Positions 45,123 to 54,763 of a DNA stretch of 64,000 nucleotides are shown here, one piece after another. The notes under the pieces were generated by a model that was not told the DNA's origin, searched no databases, and saw nothing but the letters and a program-made list of their open reading frames with translations. The DNA is taken from positions 25,883 to 89,882 of the forward strand of contig WFOS01000003.1 of NCBI GenBank assembly GCA_015487975.1, written 5' to 3'. The DNA is from Ardenticatena sp. (GTDB taxonomy: Bacteria; Chloroflexota; Anaerolineae; Ardenticatenales; Ardenticatenaceae). The position numbers and the translations under genes were made by a program. The first letter of the stretch is position 1; every line of letters begins with the position of its first letter.

Positions 45123-46532
45123 TCATGCCCATTCGAAGTGGAACGAGCCGGGTTCGTCCACCCGCTCGAACGTATGTGTACCAAAATAATCGCGTTGCGC
45201 CTGAATGAGATTGGCAGGCAACCATTCGCTGCGGTAGCCGTCGTAGTAGGCGAGTGACGCTGCGAGGACGGGCACGGGCACGCCATGCCGTATGGCGATA
45301 TGCACCGTTTCGCGCCAGGTGTGCTGACGTTCAGCAAGGGCTTCGCGGAAGGTGGGCGCAAGCAACAGATTGACCAGTGTTGGCTCGTCGGCGTAGGCCG
45401 CGCGAATGTCTTCCAGGAGCGCGGCGCGAATGATGCAGCCTGCCCGCCAGATGGCAGCAACGTCCCCCAAGTCGTAGGTGTAGCCATGTTCGGTACGAGC
45501 GCGGTCGAGCAGTGCCATCCCCTGGGCAAAGGCGACGACCATGGCGGCATAGAGTGCGTCACGGGTAGTGGGCACCAGGCGGTGGCCGTCTGCTTCGTTG
45601 GGCGTGGGGCGTGGGCCTGCAAGATGCTCAGCAGCCAACACGCGCTCCTCTTTCAACCCCGAGAGGATACGGGCTTCCACCGCTTCGGTGATGCTTGGCA
45701 CCGCGACGCCAACGTCCAGGGCTTCTTGCGAGGTCCATTTACCGGTGCCTTTTTGCTTCGCCTTGTCCAAAATGACTTCGACAATGGGGTGCCCGGTATC
45801 GGGGTCGGTGGTGGCAAGGATGTGAGCAGTGATTTCCACCAGGAAGGCGGCCAGTTCGGCGCGGTTCCATTCGGCGAAAACGGCGCTTTGCTGGAGTGGC
45901 GACATGCCCCCCACACGTGTGAGCAGGTCGTACACTTCGGCGATGGCTTGCATGATGGCGTATTCGATGCCATTATGTACCATCTTGACATAATGACCGC
46001 TTCCCCCATCGCCGAGATAGGTGACGCAGGGCTGCCCATCTGGCGCCTTGGCAGCAATGGCCTCGAAAATGGGGGCGACGGCCTCATACGCAGCACGTGG
46101 TCCCCCCGGCATGATGCTTGGCCCCCAGAGCGCACCAGCTTCCCCGCCCGATACCCCCGTGCCCAATAGCAGGATGCCGTCATTGGCGAGTTCGCTTTGG
46201 CGACGTTCGGTATCCGTGTAGTGCGAATTCCCGCCATCGATGATGATGTCGCCTCTGTCGAGCAGGGGGCACACTTGCGCGATGACGGCGTCCACAGGGT
46301 TGCCCGCTGGCACCATGAGCATCAGACGGCGCGGACGTTCGAGTTGGGCGACCAGTTCTTCCAGCGAGAACGCGCCCTGAATGTTGGGCGCACCGTAGAT
46401 GTCGAGAAAGTGGCGGGTTTTGTCGGCGTGGCGATTGTAGACCGACAGTCGAAAACCATTGCGGGCGATGTTGCGTGCCAGCGCGGCGCCCATTGTTCCC
46501 AGGCCCAAAATGGCGATTTCCGAGCGAGACAT
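45123..46532 (-). CDS. gnd: 6-phosphogluconate dehydrogenase (decarboxylating)
   Basis: A 469-residue enzyme of the pentose phosphate pathway. The NADP motif IAILGLGTMGAALARNIA is at the N-terminus, the substrate-binding GGNSHYTDTERR at about 100-115 and the catalytic lysine region YVKMVHNGIEYAIMQ near 185. Length is that of the long, dimeric Gnd. It lies 33 bases downstream of a GT4 gene on the same strand, as the last gene of a seven-gene run. Confidence 0.95.
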   Translation of the reverse strand: MSRSEIAILGLGTMGAALARNIARNGFRLSVYNRHADKTRHFLDIYGAPNIQGAFSLEELVAQLERPRRLMLMVPAGNPVDAVIAQVCPLLDRGDIIIDGGNSHYTDTERRQSELANDGILLLGTGVSGGEAGALWGPSIMPGGPRAAYEAVAPIFEAIAAKAPDGQPCVTYLGDGGSGHYVKMVHNGIEYAIMQAIAEVYDLLTRVGGMSPLQQSAVFAEWNRAELAAFLVEITAHILATTDPDTGHPIVEVILDKAKQKGTGKWTSQEALDVGVAVPSITEAVEARILSGLKEERVLAAEHLAGPRPTPNEADGHRLVPTTRDALYAAMVVAFAQGMALLDRARTEHGYTYDLGDVAAIWRAGCIIRAALLEDIRAAYADEPTLVNLLLAPTFREALAERQHTWRETVHIAIRHGVPVPVLAASLAYYDGYRSEWLPANLIQAQRDYFGTHTFERVDEPGSFHFEWA

Positions 46533-46565
46533 GGCAGCTCCTTCCAGGGTTGGTCGATGTTCGTT

Positions 46566-47723
46566 TTACAGAACTGGCGAACGCTCTGTTTCTTTCGTGA
46601 GCATGGCGTACACCTGCGCAGTTTCGTGGGCAGTTTTTTCCCACGCAAAGCAGGCGGCATGTTGGCGTGCAGCGGTGGCCAATCGCGCATGCAGGGTGTC
46701 GTCGTGCATAAGGCGGTCGAGGGCGTTGGCGAGTTGTCTTTCGTCGTCAGGTGGCACGATCAGCCCTGCCTGGCCGGCGATTTCGGGCAGGCTGCTGGCG
46801 TTGGTGGTGATGACGGGGACGCCACACGTCAGGGCTTCGAGCACGGGCAATCCGAACCCTTCGTAGATGGAAGGGAAGACGAAGAAGCGTGCGCCGCCGA
46901 TGAGGGCTGCTTTTTCCTCGTCAGGGACGAAGCCGCAAAAGTGGACACGGTCTGCCACACCTGCTTCTTCGGCAACACGGCGTGGGTCGGGCGTGAAGGG
47001 CGTATCCTGGCGTGGCAAGCGCCCCGCAACCACAAGTGACCAGTCGCCGGTCGTGTGAGCCAGTGCACGCATGAGCAGCGGAACACGCTTGCGCACGTCG
47101 AAGCCCCCCAGGTAGAGCGCATAGGGCTCGGGAAGGGCATAGCGCGCGCGAATGGCCGCAATGGCCTCGACAGCAGGGGGCTGGATGTCGGTTGCCAGGT
47201 AGACAGTGTGAACGCGCGTTGGGGGGAGGCGCAAATGCATGAGGATGTCGCGGCGGGTCGCCTCGCTGTCGGCGAGGATAGCGGGTGTACGGCGTGCCGC
47301 GCGTGCCACCAGGGCTGTGTAGAGCCGCACCAGTGGGCTTCCCCGATACGCAGGCAGCAGCAGTGGAATGAGATCGTGTATGGTGGCGATCACGGGCAGC
47401 GGTGCACGCCATGGTGGAGCAAAGTAGGGCACATGGTAGAGATCGGCTTGCACCGCCAGCGCGGCGCGTGGGGCCCCAACCTGCTCGAACCAAAGTTTGG
47501 CGAGGTTGGCATGCAACGTATCGAATGGGGTAGGCACATGTCGCCAGCCCACGTCGTTGGGGGGCGGCATGGTGTGAGCACGACGGGTAGCGGCGGTATC
47601 ACCCAGCAAAATCAGCGCAATGTCTGGGCGCACACGGCGCAACGCCTGTACGAGATGGTGCAGGTATTGACCGCTTCCCGTGGTCGTTTGTCCCCAGAAA
47701 AAGGCATTGATCGCGACACGCAT
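46566..47723 (-). CDS. Glycosyltransferase, family 4
   Basis: A 385-residue GT-B enzyme. The N-terminus reads RVAINAFFWGQTTTGSGQYL with a glycine-rich donor/acceptor loop, and the C-terminal nucleotide-sugar motif is EGFGLPVLEALTCGVPVITT (EX7E). It would transfer a hexose to a surface glycan or lipid. The ATG at 47723 is 5 bases after the galE stop; the ribosome site is poor, so coupling to galE is likely. Confidence 0.88.
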   Translation of the reverse strand: MRVAINAFFWGQTTTGSGQYLHHLVQALRRVRPDIALILLGDTAATRRAHTMPPPNDVGWRHVPTPFDTLHANLAKLWFEQVGAPRAALAVQADLYHVPYFAPPWRAPLPVIATIHDLIPLLLPAYRGSPLVRLYTALVARAARRTPAILADSEATRRDILMHLRLPPTRVHTVYLATDIQPPAVEAIAAIRARYALPEPYALYLGGFDVRKRVPLLMRALAHTTGDWSLVVAGRLPRQDTPFTPDPRRVAEEAGVADRVHFCGFVPDEEKAALIGGARFFVFPSIYEGFGLPVLEALTCGVPVITTNASSLPEIAGQAGLIVPPDDERQLANALDRLMHDDTLHARLATAARQHAACFAWEKTAHETAQVYAMLTKETERSPVL

Positions 47724-47728
47724 ACCAC

Positions 47729-48706
47729 TCACCGGCGATACCCATTCGGATGGGTGCGATGCCATTCCCATGCGCTGGCGATGATGTCGCGCAGCGAAGG
47801 AAAACGTGGACGCCAACCCAATTCACGCTGAATGCGTTGACTGCTCGCGATCAGGATGGGGGGGTCGCCGGGGCGGCGTGGGGCGTCCACCGCGGGGATG
47901 GGATGCCCCGTCACGCTGCGGGCGGTTTCGATGACCTGCTTCACACTGAACCCTTGCCCGTTCCCCAGGTTGTAGATGCGACTGCCCTCATCGAGGGCGT
48001 TCAGCGCGAGGATGTGCGCCGAAGCCAGATCTTGCACGTGGATGTAGTCGCGGATGGCGGTGCCGTCGGGTGTGGGGTAGTCGGTACCGAAGATCTTGAT
48101 GTGGTCGCGTTGCCCCAGCGCCACTTGCAATACAAGCGGAATCAAGTGTGTTTCGGGCTCGTGGTGTTCACCACGATTGGGCAACGCCCCCGCAGCGTTG
48201 AAGTAGCGCAAGATGGCGTAGCGCATGCTGTAGGCTTCGTCGAAGCGACGGAGCATCCATTCGATCATCAACTTGCTTTCGCCGTAGGGGTTGATGGGAT
48301 TGGGAGGCGTTTCCTCGGTGATGGGGATGGTTTTGGGAATGCCGTACACCGCAGCCGTGCTGGAAAAGACCATGCGTTCGATGTCGGCTTCGAGCATGGC
48401 GTGTAGCAAGTTGAGCGTGTAGGCGACGTTGTTGCGGTAGTATTTGGCCGGATTGGCCACGCTTTCGGGAACGAGCGAAGCCGCGCCAAAGTGCATGACG
48501 GCGTCGGGACGTTCTTCGGCAAGCAAGCGTGCCAGTTTCTTGGGTTGTCCAAGGTCGCCACGCACGAAACGCGCCCCTTCGGGCACGGCGTCGCGGTGGC
48601 CTGTACTCAGATTGTCGTACACAATGACGTCGTGGCCGGCGTTCAACAGTTCGGTGGCGGTGATGCTGCCGATGTAGCCAGCGCCACCAGTGACGAAAAC
48701 TTTCAT
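47729..48706 (-). CDS. galE: UDP-glucose 4-epimerase
   Basis: A 325-residue SDR-type epimerase interconverting UDP-glucose and UDP-galactose. The NAD motif is [16 protein letters not shown], the catalytic tyrosine-lysine pair is [11 protein letters not shown], with [11 protein letters not shown] before it. A GAGGAG site precedes the ATG, which overlaps the upstream kinase stop (ATGA). It feeds the following glycosyltransferase. Confidence 0.95.
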   Translation of the reverse strand: MKVFVTGGAGYIGSITATELLNAGHDVIVYDNLSTGHRDAVPEGARFVRGDLGQPKKLARLLAEERPDAVMHFGAASLVPESVANPAKYYRNNVAYTLNLLHAMLEADIERMVFSSTAAVYGIPKTIPITEETPPNPINPYGESKLMIEWMLRRFDEAYSMRYAILRYFNAAGALPNRGEHHEPETHLIPLVLQVALGQRDHIKIFGTDYPTPDGTAIRDYIHVQDLASAHILALNALDEGSRIYNLGNGQGFSVKQVIETARSVTGHPIPAVDAPRRPGDPPILIASSQRIQRELGWRPRFPSLRDIIASAWEWHRTHPNGYRR

Positions 48707-49656
48707 GGTTGACGACTCCTCGTCGGTTTTGGTTGTGATTGTTCGGTGTCGAGCCAGGCGCTGATGGCGCCGTGGGCGGTGATGATGCGTGCAGCGGCAC
48801 GGTGCCCGGCACGGCAGGCCTCTTCCAGCGATGCCCCCCGCGCCAGCGCCACAACCAGCCCTGCACCAAAGGCGTCGCCCGCGCCAGTGGTATCTACCAC
48901 GTTGGGCACCATCTCGGCGGGGATATGACACGACGCCGTTTGGGTAGCGAGGAGGCAGCCGTTCGCCCCTTGTTTGATGATGACATGGTGTGCCCCTTTT
49001 GCCAACAGAAACGCTGCCGCATCGGTGGGTGTGGGGGCATCCGTCAGGCGTTGGGCTTCCGTTTCGTTGCACAGAAACAGGTCCACGTGGGGCAAGGCCG
49101 CCCAGAGTGGCGATGGGTCGTGCATGGTAGGCGAAAGTGTGACGTCCATGAGGATGAAGCGCTCAGCACGACGTGCCGCGGCAAGCGTCGCCGCGAAGTC
49201 AGCGTGCAGCAAGGTGGGAAGGACGAAGTAGCCGCCAATGTAGAGAAAACGGGCCATGGGCGTCGCCTGCATGGCGCGAGTGATGTCGTGGCTACTGAAC
49301 GCACGGTTGGCGCCGAAGGTGTGCAGAAAGCGAGGTTGCGCATGGCTATCCACCAGGCAGATGGTCAGGCTCGTGGGCGTGTTGGGCAGGCGGCGGATGG
49401 TGTGGGTCTGGACACCAACGCGCTGCCAGGTGTGGTGAAGCAGGGCGGCGGTCTCGTCGTCGCCTGTGCAGGCGGCCAGGGCGACGGGTTCGCCCAGCGC
49501 GGCGACGCCGACCGCCACGTTGGAGGCCGAGCCCCCAGCGCTGATTGCCCCGTGATCGAAGAGCAGGGAGTCGTGGCGGGGCACGTCGTCCACGGGGGCG
49601 CAGGTAATGTCAAGGGTGACGTTGCCGCAGACGAGAATGGTGGGCGCACTCTTCAT
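48703..49656 (-). CDS. PfkB-family carbohydrate kinase
   Basis: A 317-residue ribokinase-fold enzyme. The N-terminal glycine motif is [17 protein letters not shown] and the C-terminal signature [16 protein letters not shown] contains the catalytic aspartate. Substrate is not readable; sugar, nucleoside and sugar-phosphate kinases share this fold. Overlaps galE (downstream) and the CoA-transferase gene (upstream) by ATGA on both sides. Confidence 0.9.
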   Translation of the reverse strand: MKSAPTILVCGNVTLDITCAPVDDVPRHDSLLFDHGAISAGGSASNVAVGVAALGEPVALAACTGDDETAALLHHTWQRVGVQTHTIRRLPNTPTSLTICLVDSHAQPRFLHTFGANRAFSSHDITRAMQATPMARFLYIGGYFVLPTLLHADFAATLAAARRAERFILMDVTLSPTMHDPSPLWAALPHVDLFLCNETEAQRLTDAPTPTDAAAFLLAKGAHHVIIKQGANGCLLATQTASCHIPAEMVPNVVDTTGAGDAFGAGLVVALARGASLEEACRAGHRAAARIITAHGAISAWLDTEQSQPKPTRSRQP

Positions 49657-50810
49657 GCGACTACCCCCTCATCGCGCAGTTTGGCGATGTCGAAGTCGCT
49701 CAGCCCCAGCTCGCGCAGGATGTCGTCGGTCTGTTCACCGACGTTGGGAGAGGGCGTTGGGTCGCGTGGGGGCGTGGCCGAGAATCGCACGGGGAAGCGG
49801 GGGTGCGCGTAGCCATTTTCATCGGTGTAGATGCTGCCACGCGCCTGGATGTGCGGGTCGTTTTGCACGTCTTGCATGTCGAGCAGGGGAGTGATTGGGA
49901 CATCGTTTGGGTCGAACTGGGTGAGCCACTCGTCTCGCGACCGGGTGGCAAAGAGTGCTGCAACCGCGTCGCAGAGTGTCGGATCGAATGCGCGAGGAAG
50001 CCAATCGGGCTGTTCGACCGCTTCGCAAAACGCACGCCAGAATTTTGGTTCCAGTGCTCCCAGGGCCAGGAAATGGTGATCGGCGGTTTCGTAGATGTTG
50101 TAGCAGGGGGCTTTGCCTGTGAGCATACCAGGGCCCACGCCCATTTCTTCGAGCAGAGGTAGCTGGCTCAGCGGCAACCAGAAGTATGCCCAGGCAAGGG
50201 CGCCGTCGAGCATCGCAACGTCGAGGTATTGGCCTTCGCCCGTGCGTTCGCGTGCCAGCAAGGCCGCCAGAATGGTGGCGACGGCTGGCCAGGCGCCACC
50301 CCCCACGTCAGCCAGTTGCACGGGGAGCAGATGGGGATGGCCGTTGGGAGAGCGATTTTGCGCCAGCAAACCCGCCAGGGCGAGGTAGTTGTTGTCGTGG
50401 CCAGGGCGTTCACGGTAGGGGCCCGTTTGTCCGTAGCCGCTGATACTGCAATAGACCAGGCGGGGGTTGTAAGAACGCAACGTATCGTACTCAGCGCCAA
50501 GGCGCGCCATGACACCAGGACGGAAGCCTTCCACGAGTACGTCGGCGGTCTCCACCAGGCGGTAGAAGAGGGTACGCCCAGTATCGGTTTTCAGGTCGAG
50601 CGCGATGGAACGTTTGTTGCGGTTGAGAGCCGCGCGATACGGGTTTTCGCGCGTGCGGGGCATACTCAGCCCGCCCTGATGGCGTTCGGGCGCTTCGATC
50701 TTGATGACGTCGGCACCCAGATCACCCAGCCACATGGTGGCGAGTTCACCGGGAAGCAGATGTGCCAGGTCGAGCACACGGTAGCCATGCAGTGGCGCTT
50801 CTGCTGACAT
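49653..50810 (-). CDS. CaiB/BaiF family CoA transferase
   Basis: A 385-residue class III CoA-transferase or racemase-like protein. It opens GYRVLDLAHLLPGELATMWL, carries the CoA-binding YRAALNRNKRSIALDLK and the candidate active-site aspartate in GQYLDVAMLDGA. Family members move CoA between carboxylic acids or racemise 2-methylacyl-CoA. The neighbours are a dipeptidase and a sugar kinase, which gives little clue to the acid. It overlaps the PfkB gene by four bases. Confidence 0.9.
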   Translation of the reverse strand: MSAEAPLHGYRVLDLAHLLPGELATMWLGDLGADVIKIEAPERHQGGLSMPRTRENPYRAALNRNKRSIALDLKTDTGRTLFYRLVETADVLVEGFRPGVMARLGAEYDTLRSYNPRLVYCSISGYGQTGPYRERPGHDNNYLALAGLLAQNRSPNGHPHLLPVQLADVGGGAWPAVATILAALLARERTGEGQYLDVAMLDGALAWAYFWLPLSQLPLLEEMGVGPGMLTGKAPCYNIYETADHHFLALGALEPKFWRAFCEAVEQPDWLPRAFDPTLCDAVAALFATRSRDEWLTQFDPNDVPITPLLDMQDVQNDPHIQARGSIYTDENGYAHPRFPVRFSATPPRDPTPSPNVGEQTDDILRELGLSDFDIAKLRDEGVVA

Positions 50811-50832
50811 TCGTCTCCTCGCTGTGATTGGT

Positions 50833-51897
50833 TTACCAGGTTGGCAACGCGCGTTCGAGCATTCGCACCCAGTTGCCGTAGGCGATGGCATGCAGGGCGT
50901 CGTCGTCGTAGCCACGGGAACGCAGCACGTTGAAAATGCGTTCCAGATCGGCAATGCTGTCCATCCCCTCGGGCGTTGATTCTGCGCCAAAGCCACCGTC
51001 GAAGTCGGTGCCAATGGCGACATGGCGGGGGGTGCCCAACAGTTGCACCACGTGGTCGATCGCGTCGGCGACGCGGTCGAGCGGTGCGGGGGCGCGAGTT
51101 TCGCGCCAGTTGTCGAGCAGAAAGGCGTTGTAGGGCACAATGCCCATGACGCCATCGCGTTCGGCAAGCGCACGAATCATCTCATCGGAAAGGTGGCGGT
51201 CGGTGTTGCAGAAGGCGCGCGGGTTGCTGTGGCTGGCAATGATGGGGCCCTCGTATGCCTCGATGGCTTGCCAGAAGGCTTCTTCGGCGGCGTGGCTGAG
51301 GTCGAGCAGCATCTGGAAGGTGTGCATTTCGCGCAAAAGCGCCCGCCCCAAGTCGGTCAGGGGGCCAGGTTCGCGCGTGCCGCCAGCATAACGGGTGCGT
51401 CCCCACGCCAACCCGATGGCACGCAGGCCACGGCTGTACCAGTCGGCGACTTCTTCGGGGGTGCGGATGGCGTCGGCGCCTTCGAGAGAGATGAGCAGAC
51501 CTACACGGCGCAGCGCGTTGGGCGTGCGCCACGTGTGCAAGACGGCGTGCAGGTCGTTGGTGGATTCGATGAGTCGAACTTGGGGCGTGCGGGTGGCGAG
51601 GCTTTGGTAAAAGGCGAGTTGCATGCGTCCCCGACGGTGCGCTTCTTCGGCGGTTTCGTAGGTATGACGGGCGCGGCGTGCCACACGTTTCGGCATGACA
51701 TAGATGGTGGCGAAGACAACCGCCACGCGCCCGGCGAGCCATTGCGGCAGGGCAGTCATGCGTTTGCCCAGTGCAGCTTCGATGGTGCTGCCTGCTTCGC
51801 GCTGGCGAGCGGTTGCAATGTCTTCTAGCGGATCGCGCTGGGCTTCGAACCAGTTCCAAGCGATGTCTTCGTGTGCATCGATGAAGAATGGAATCAT
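50833..51897 (-). CDS. Membrane dipeptidase-like (peptidase M19)
   Basis: A 354-residue metal-dependent amidohydrolase of the renal dipeptidase family. Metal ligands are in FIDAHEDIAWNWFEAQRDPL, in LSHAAEEA and in IIASHSNPRAFCNTDRHLSD. Substrates of bacterial relatives include dipeptides with a D- or dehydro-residue. The stop lies 22 bases before the CoA-transferase start and it follows ade by 27 bases. Confidence 0.9.
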   Translation of the reverse strand: MIPFFIDAHEDIAWNWFEAQRDPLEDIATARQREAGSTIEAALGKRMTALPQWLAGRVAVVFATIYVMPKRVARRARHTYETAEEAHRRGRMQLAFYQSLATRTPQVRLIESTNDLHAVLHTWRTPNALRRVGLLISLEGADAIRTPEEVADWYSRGLRAIGLAWGRTRYAGGTREPGPLTDLGRALLREMHTFQMLLDLSHAAEEAFWQAIEAYEGPIIASHSNPRAFCNTDRHLSDEMIRALAERDGVMGIVPYNAFLLDNWRETRAPAPLDRVADAIDHVVQLLGTPRHVAIGTDFDGGFGAESTPEGMDSIADLERIFNVLRSRGYDDDALHAIAYGNWVRMLERALPTW

Positions 51898-51924
51898 CGG
51901 CTCCCTCGCTTCGTTGTCTGCTGT

Positions 51925-53652
51925 TCAATCTACCCAAATTTCGACGAAGTCAAATCGTTCGACATCGACCAGCCCTTTGTCGGTGAGTTTGAGTTTGGGA
52001 ATGACGGGCAATGCCAGGAACGAGAGCGTCATGAAGGGGGAGTGGAGGCGGCAGCCCAGGGCGCGGGCAGCGGTATGGATGGCTTCGTCCTGTGCGGTGA
52101 CCTCTTCGAGCGGGCGGTCGCTCATCAAGCCGGCGATGGGGAGTGGAAGTGCGGCGAGTACGTTGCTATCGGCGACGGCGACTTGCCCGCCTCCCATGCG
52201 CTCAATGGCGCGAACGGCAGCAAGCATATCGGCGTCGTTCGTGCCGACCACGATGATGTTGTGTGAATCGTGGGCGACGCTGCTGGCAAGTGCCCCACGC
52301 TGCAAGCCAAAGCCGGTTACGAAGGCGATGCCAACGTTGCCGGTGCCGTGGTGGCGTTCCACAACGGCGAGCTTGAGCATGTCGCTGCTGGGGTCGGCGA
52401 GGGCATAGCCATTTTCGATGCGGGCAGGCATGAAGCGCTCGCCAGTGACGATTTGTCCCTCGATGACTTCGATGACACGGGCGGTTTGATGCCCAGCGGG
52501 GGCGAGGATGTCGAAGCCGCGGAAGGCGTCCCAGTCGATGCGCACGCTGGGTGGCAGGGTTGAGGGCGCGTGAGGCACGTCCACCAGTACGTGGCCATCT
52601 TCGGCAACGAGTTGCCCACCAACGAAGACGCGCTGGACATGGAACGTTTCCAAGTCGTCGAGTACCAGAATGTCGGCGCGGAAACCTGGGGCGAGTGCGC
52701 CGTAGCCGCGCCGGTCGAGCCCAAACCACTCGGCGGTGTTGAGTGTGCCCATTTGGATGGCCGTGATGGGGTCGAGCCCCAGGCTGATGGCTTTGCGCAC
52801 CAGGTGATCGACATGCCCTTCGCGCAGGAGGTCGCCAGGGTGACGGTCGTCGGTTGCCCAGCAGCAGCGGCGGCTGTTGGCGGCGGTGACGATGGGGAGC
52901 AGCGCTTCGAGGTTGCGGGCGCTGCTGGCTTCGCGGATGAGCACATACATCCCGCGGCGCAATTTTTCGGCGGCTTCGTCAGGCGTGGTGCTTTCGTGGT
53001 CCGAGCCAATACCGGCGAGGATGTAGGCGTTCAAGTCGCGCCCACGCACGCCGGGGCTGTGCCCATCGATGGGAACGCCGCGCGTGTGTGCGAGGCGGAT
53101 TTTGGCGAGCACAGCGGGGTCACGAAAGATGACACCGGGAAAGTTCATCATCTCAGCCAATCCGATAACGCCTTCTTCGTCGAAGAGTGGAGCGAGGTCG
53201 TCGGCGTCGAGCGCTGCGCCGGCCGTTTCCATGTGCGTGGCCGGTACGCATGACGAAGCCATGACGAAGATGCTCATGGGGACGCTGCGGCGGCTTTCGA
53301 GAATGTAGCGAATGCCATCGAGGCCGTGGACGTTGGCGATTTCGTGCGGGTCGAAAATGGCGGCGGTTGTGCCGCGTGGCACGACGGCGCGGGCAAATTC
53401 TGGCACGGTGACCTGCGTGCTTTCAACGTGCATATGCCCGTCGATGAGGCCGGGGGCGAGCCAGTAGTCGGCTACGTCGATGGTCTGTTTGCCTTCGTAG
53501 CCGCTTCCAATGCCGACGATGATGCCATCGGCAATGGCAATGTCGGCGGTTTCGATTTCACCGGAGAAGACGTTGACGAGACGGCCACCACGCAGCACGA
53601 GATCGGCGGGTTCGTCGCCATGAGCGGCAGCAATGCGGCGTTCCAGGTTCAT
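51925..53652 (-). CDS. ade: Adenine deaminase
   Basis: A 575-residue amidohydrolase that converts adenine to hypoxanthine. The metal-binding DGHMHVESTQVTVPEF, the SDHESTTPDEA motif and the C-terminal domain with AHDSHNIIVVGTNDADM match the Ade family (about 580 residues). A GGAGGTG site before ATG 53652 sets the start; the frame is open about 120 codons further without support. It is the first gene of the minus-strand run. Confidence 0.95.
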   Translation of the reverse strand: MNLERRIAAAHGDEPADLVLRGGRLVNVFSGEIETADIAIADGIIVGIGSGYEGKQTIDVADYWLAPGLIDGHMHVESTQVTVPEFARAVVPRGTTAAIFDPHEIANVHGLDGIRYILESRRSVPMSIFVMASSCVPATHMETAGAALDADDLAPLFDEEGVIGLAEMMNFPGVIFRDPAVLAKIRLAHTRGVPIDGHSPGVRGRDLNAYILAGIGSDHESTTPDEAAEKLRRGMYVLIREASSARNLEALLPIVTAANSRRCCWATDDRHPGDLLREGHVDHLVRKAISLGLDPITAIQMGTLNTAEWFGLDRRGYGALAPGFRADILVLDDLETFHVQRVFVGGQLVAEDGHVLVDVPHAPSTLPPSVRIDWDAFRGFDILAPAGHQTARVIEVIEGQIVTGERFMPARIENGYALADPSSDMLKLAVVERHHGTGNVGIAFVTGFGLQRGALASSVAHDSHNIIVVGTNDADMLAAVRAIERMGGGQVAVADSNVLAALPLPIAGLMSDRPLEEVTAQDEAIHTAARALGCRLHSPFMTLSFLALPVIPKLKLTDKGLVDVERFDFVEIWVD

Positions 53653-53695
53653 ATGCACCTCCTTCGTTGCAGGTGAAACAGGGGATAGTTGTGGT

Positions 53696-53724
53696 AGTCT
53701 ATCGTGGGGGCGCGAGTGTGTCAA
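53696..53724 (-). promoter_or_regulatory. Promoter of the ade operon
   Basis: TTGACA (53724-53719), 17-base spacer, TAGACT (53701-53696), predicted start near 53689. Confidence 0.8.
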
Positions 53725-53759
53725 CGATGAACGATGGTGGTGCTTTCTGCAAAAGCGTT

Positions 53760-53784
53760 CGCCCCCGACCAGTGGCCGGGGGCG
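53760..53784 (-). terminator. Hairpin upstream of ade
   Basis: CGCCCCCG pairs with CGGGGGCG with two further pairs beyond one mismatch, and TTTT lies a few bases on along the minus strand. It would terminate the secreted domain-protein gene ahead of the ade promoter. Confidence 0.5.
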
Positions 53785-53803
53785 ATGGGGCAGTGGAGCG
53801 TGG

Positions 53804-54574
53804 TTATGGCGTGCGCACCGGGCGCGGGACAGTGAAATCAATGCCATCCACGTCGGCACCGTCGACGATGATGGGGATGGCATCGGCTGGGGATGGGGTA
53901 TTCTCGTAGAAGAGGACGCCACGTGCACGCCGTGAAGCGGCGGTGATGAAGACCAGATAGGTGCCGTCTGGTAGGCGTTCGAGCGTGTAGGTGCCATCTT
54001 CGCGCACGCGGGTGTGGCGTACAACGCCCAGGCGTGTTTCCACGGCGACCACCATTACGCGCTTGACGGGCGTGCCGTCGTCGAACAAAACAGTGCCACT
54101 GATACGCGCACCATCGTCCACCACCATACTGATGTCATCGATCGTTTCGCCAAAGCCTACTTCGATAATGCCATCGTAGAACGCGGGCGCGTAGTTGCTT
54201 TTTGGGCCTGGGCGTACTTGCAACGTATAGGCGCCGGCGGGGACTCGTTCGATGGTGAACGCGCCCTGCTCGTCCGTGCGAGCGCGAAGCACAATCCCAG
54301 CGACGGTATGGCGCAAGACGACGTTGACCCCGACGAGGGGTGTTCCGTCGCTATCGGTGACGCTCCCACTGACGCGCCCCGTCCCCAGGAAGCGGAAGAG
54401 CCGCATGGCCACATCATGGCCGGGAGTGGGCGTGCGCCGTTCTGGCTGCTGCATCGTATCGGTTCTTGGGGGTGTCGTTGCAGGACCTTGTGCTGCGGCA
54501 GGGGCAAAGGTCAACGTCAATGCGCCAACAAGCAACAGCGTGAGTAGTGCTCCTTTTTTCAACCACGTTTTCAT
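53804..54574 (-). CDS. Secreted protein with carboxypeptidase-regulatory-like domains
   Basis: A 256-residue exported protein. Signal peptide residues 1-29 (ending AAAQG), then two repeated beta-sandwich units (about 68-135: VSGSVTDSDGTPLVGVNVVL; about 155-235: RISGTVLFDDGTPVKRVMVV). These are the TonB-plug/carboxypeptidase-regulatory-like fold used as spacers or binding modules. Function unknown. A GGAGGG site precedes the ATG. Confidence 0.75.
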   Translation of the reverse strand: MKTWLKKGALLTLLLVGALTLTFAPAAAQGPATTPPRTDTMQQPERRTPTPGHDVAMRLFRFLGTGRVSGSVTDSDGTPLVGVNVVLRHTVAGIVLRARTDEQGAFTIERVPAGAYTLQVRPGPKSNYAPAFYDGIIEVGFGETIDDISMVVDDGARISGTVLFDDGTPVKRVMVVAVETRLGVVRHTRVREDGTYTLERLPDGTYLVFITAASRRARGVLFYENTPSPADAIPIIVDGADVDGIDFTVPRPVRTP

Positions 54575-54689
54575 CGTCTTCCCTCCTCATGTCGATGGTG
54601 TGTCAACATAATGGCAGGTGTATGTTCGGAAATCCGCAGAAGGGTGTAAAAAATGTGTAAAAATCGTGAAGAAACGACGTGTTGGAGTG

Positions 54690-54718
54690 TTGGCGTCAAG
54701 CAGCGAATATGATACACT
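54690..54718 (+). promoter_or_regulatory. Promoter of the PHP-PrsW unit
   Basis: TTGGCG, 17-base spacer, TACACT. Predicted start near 54725. Confidence 0.75.
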
Positions 54719-54763
54719 CACTCCCGCACGTGTCAGCAAAGACAAACTATCGTATGAGGTGCT

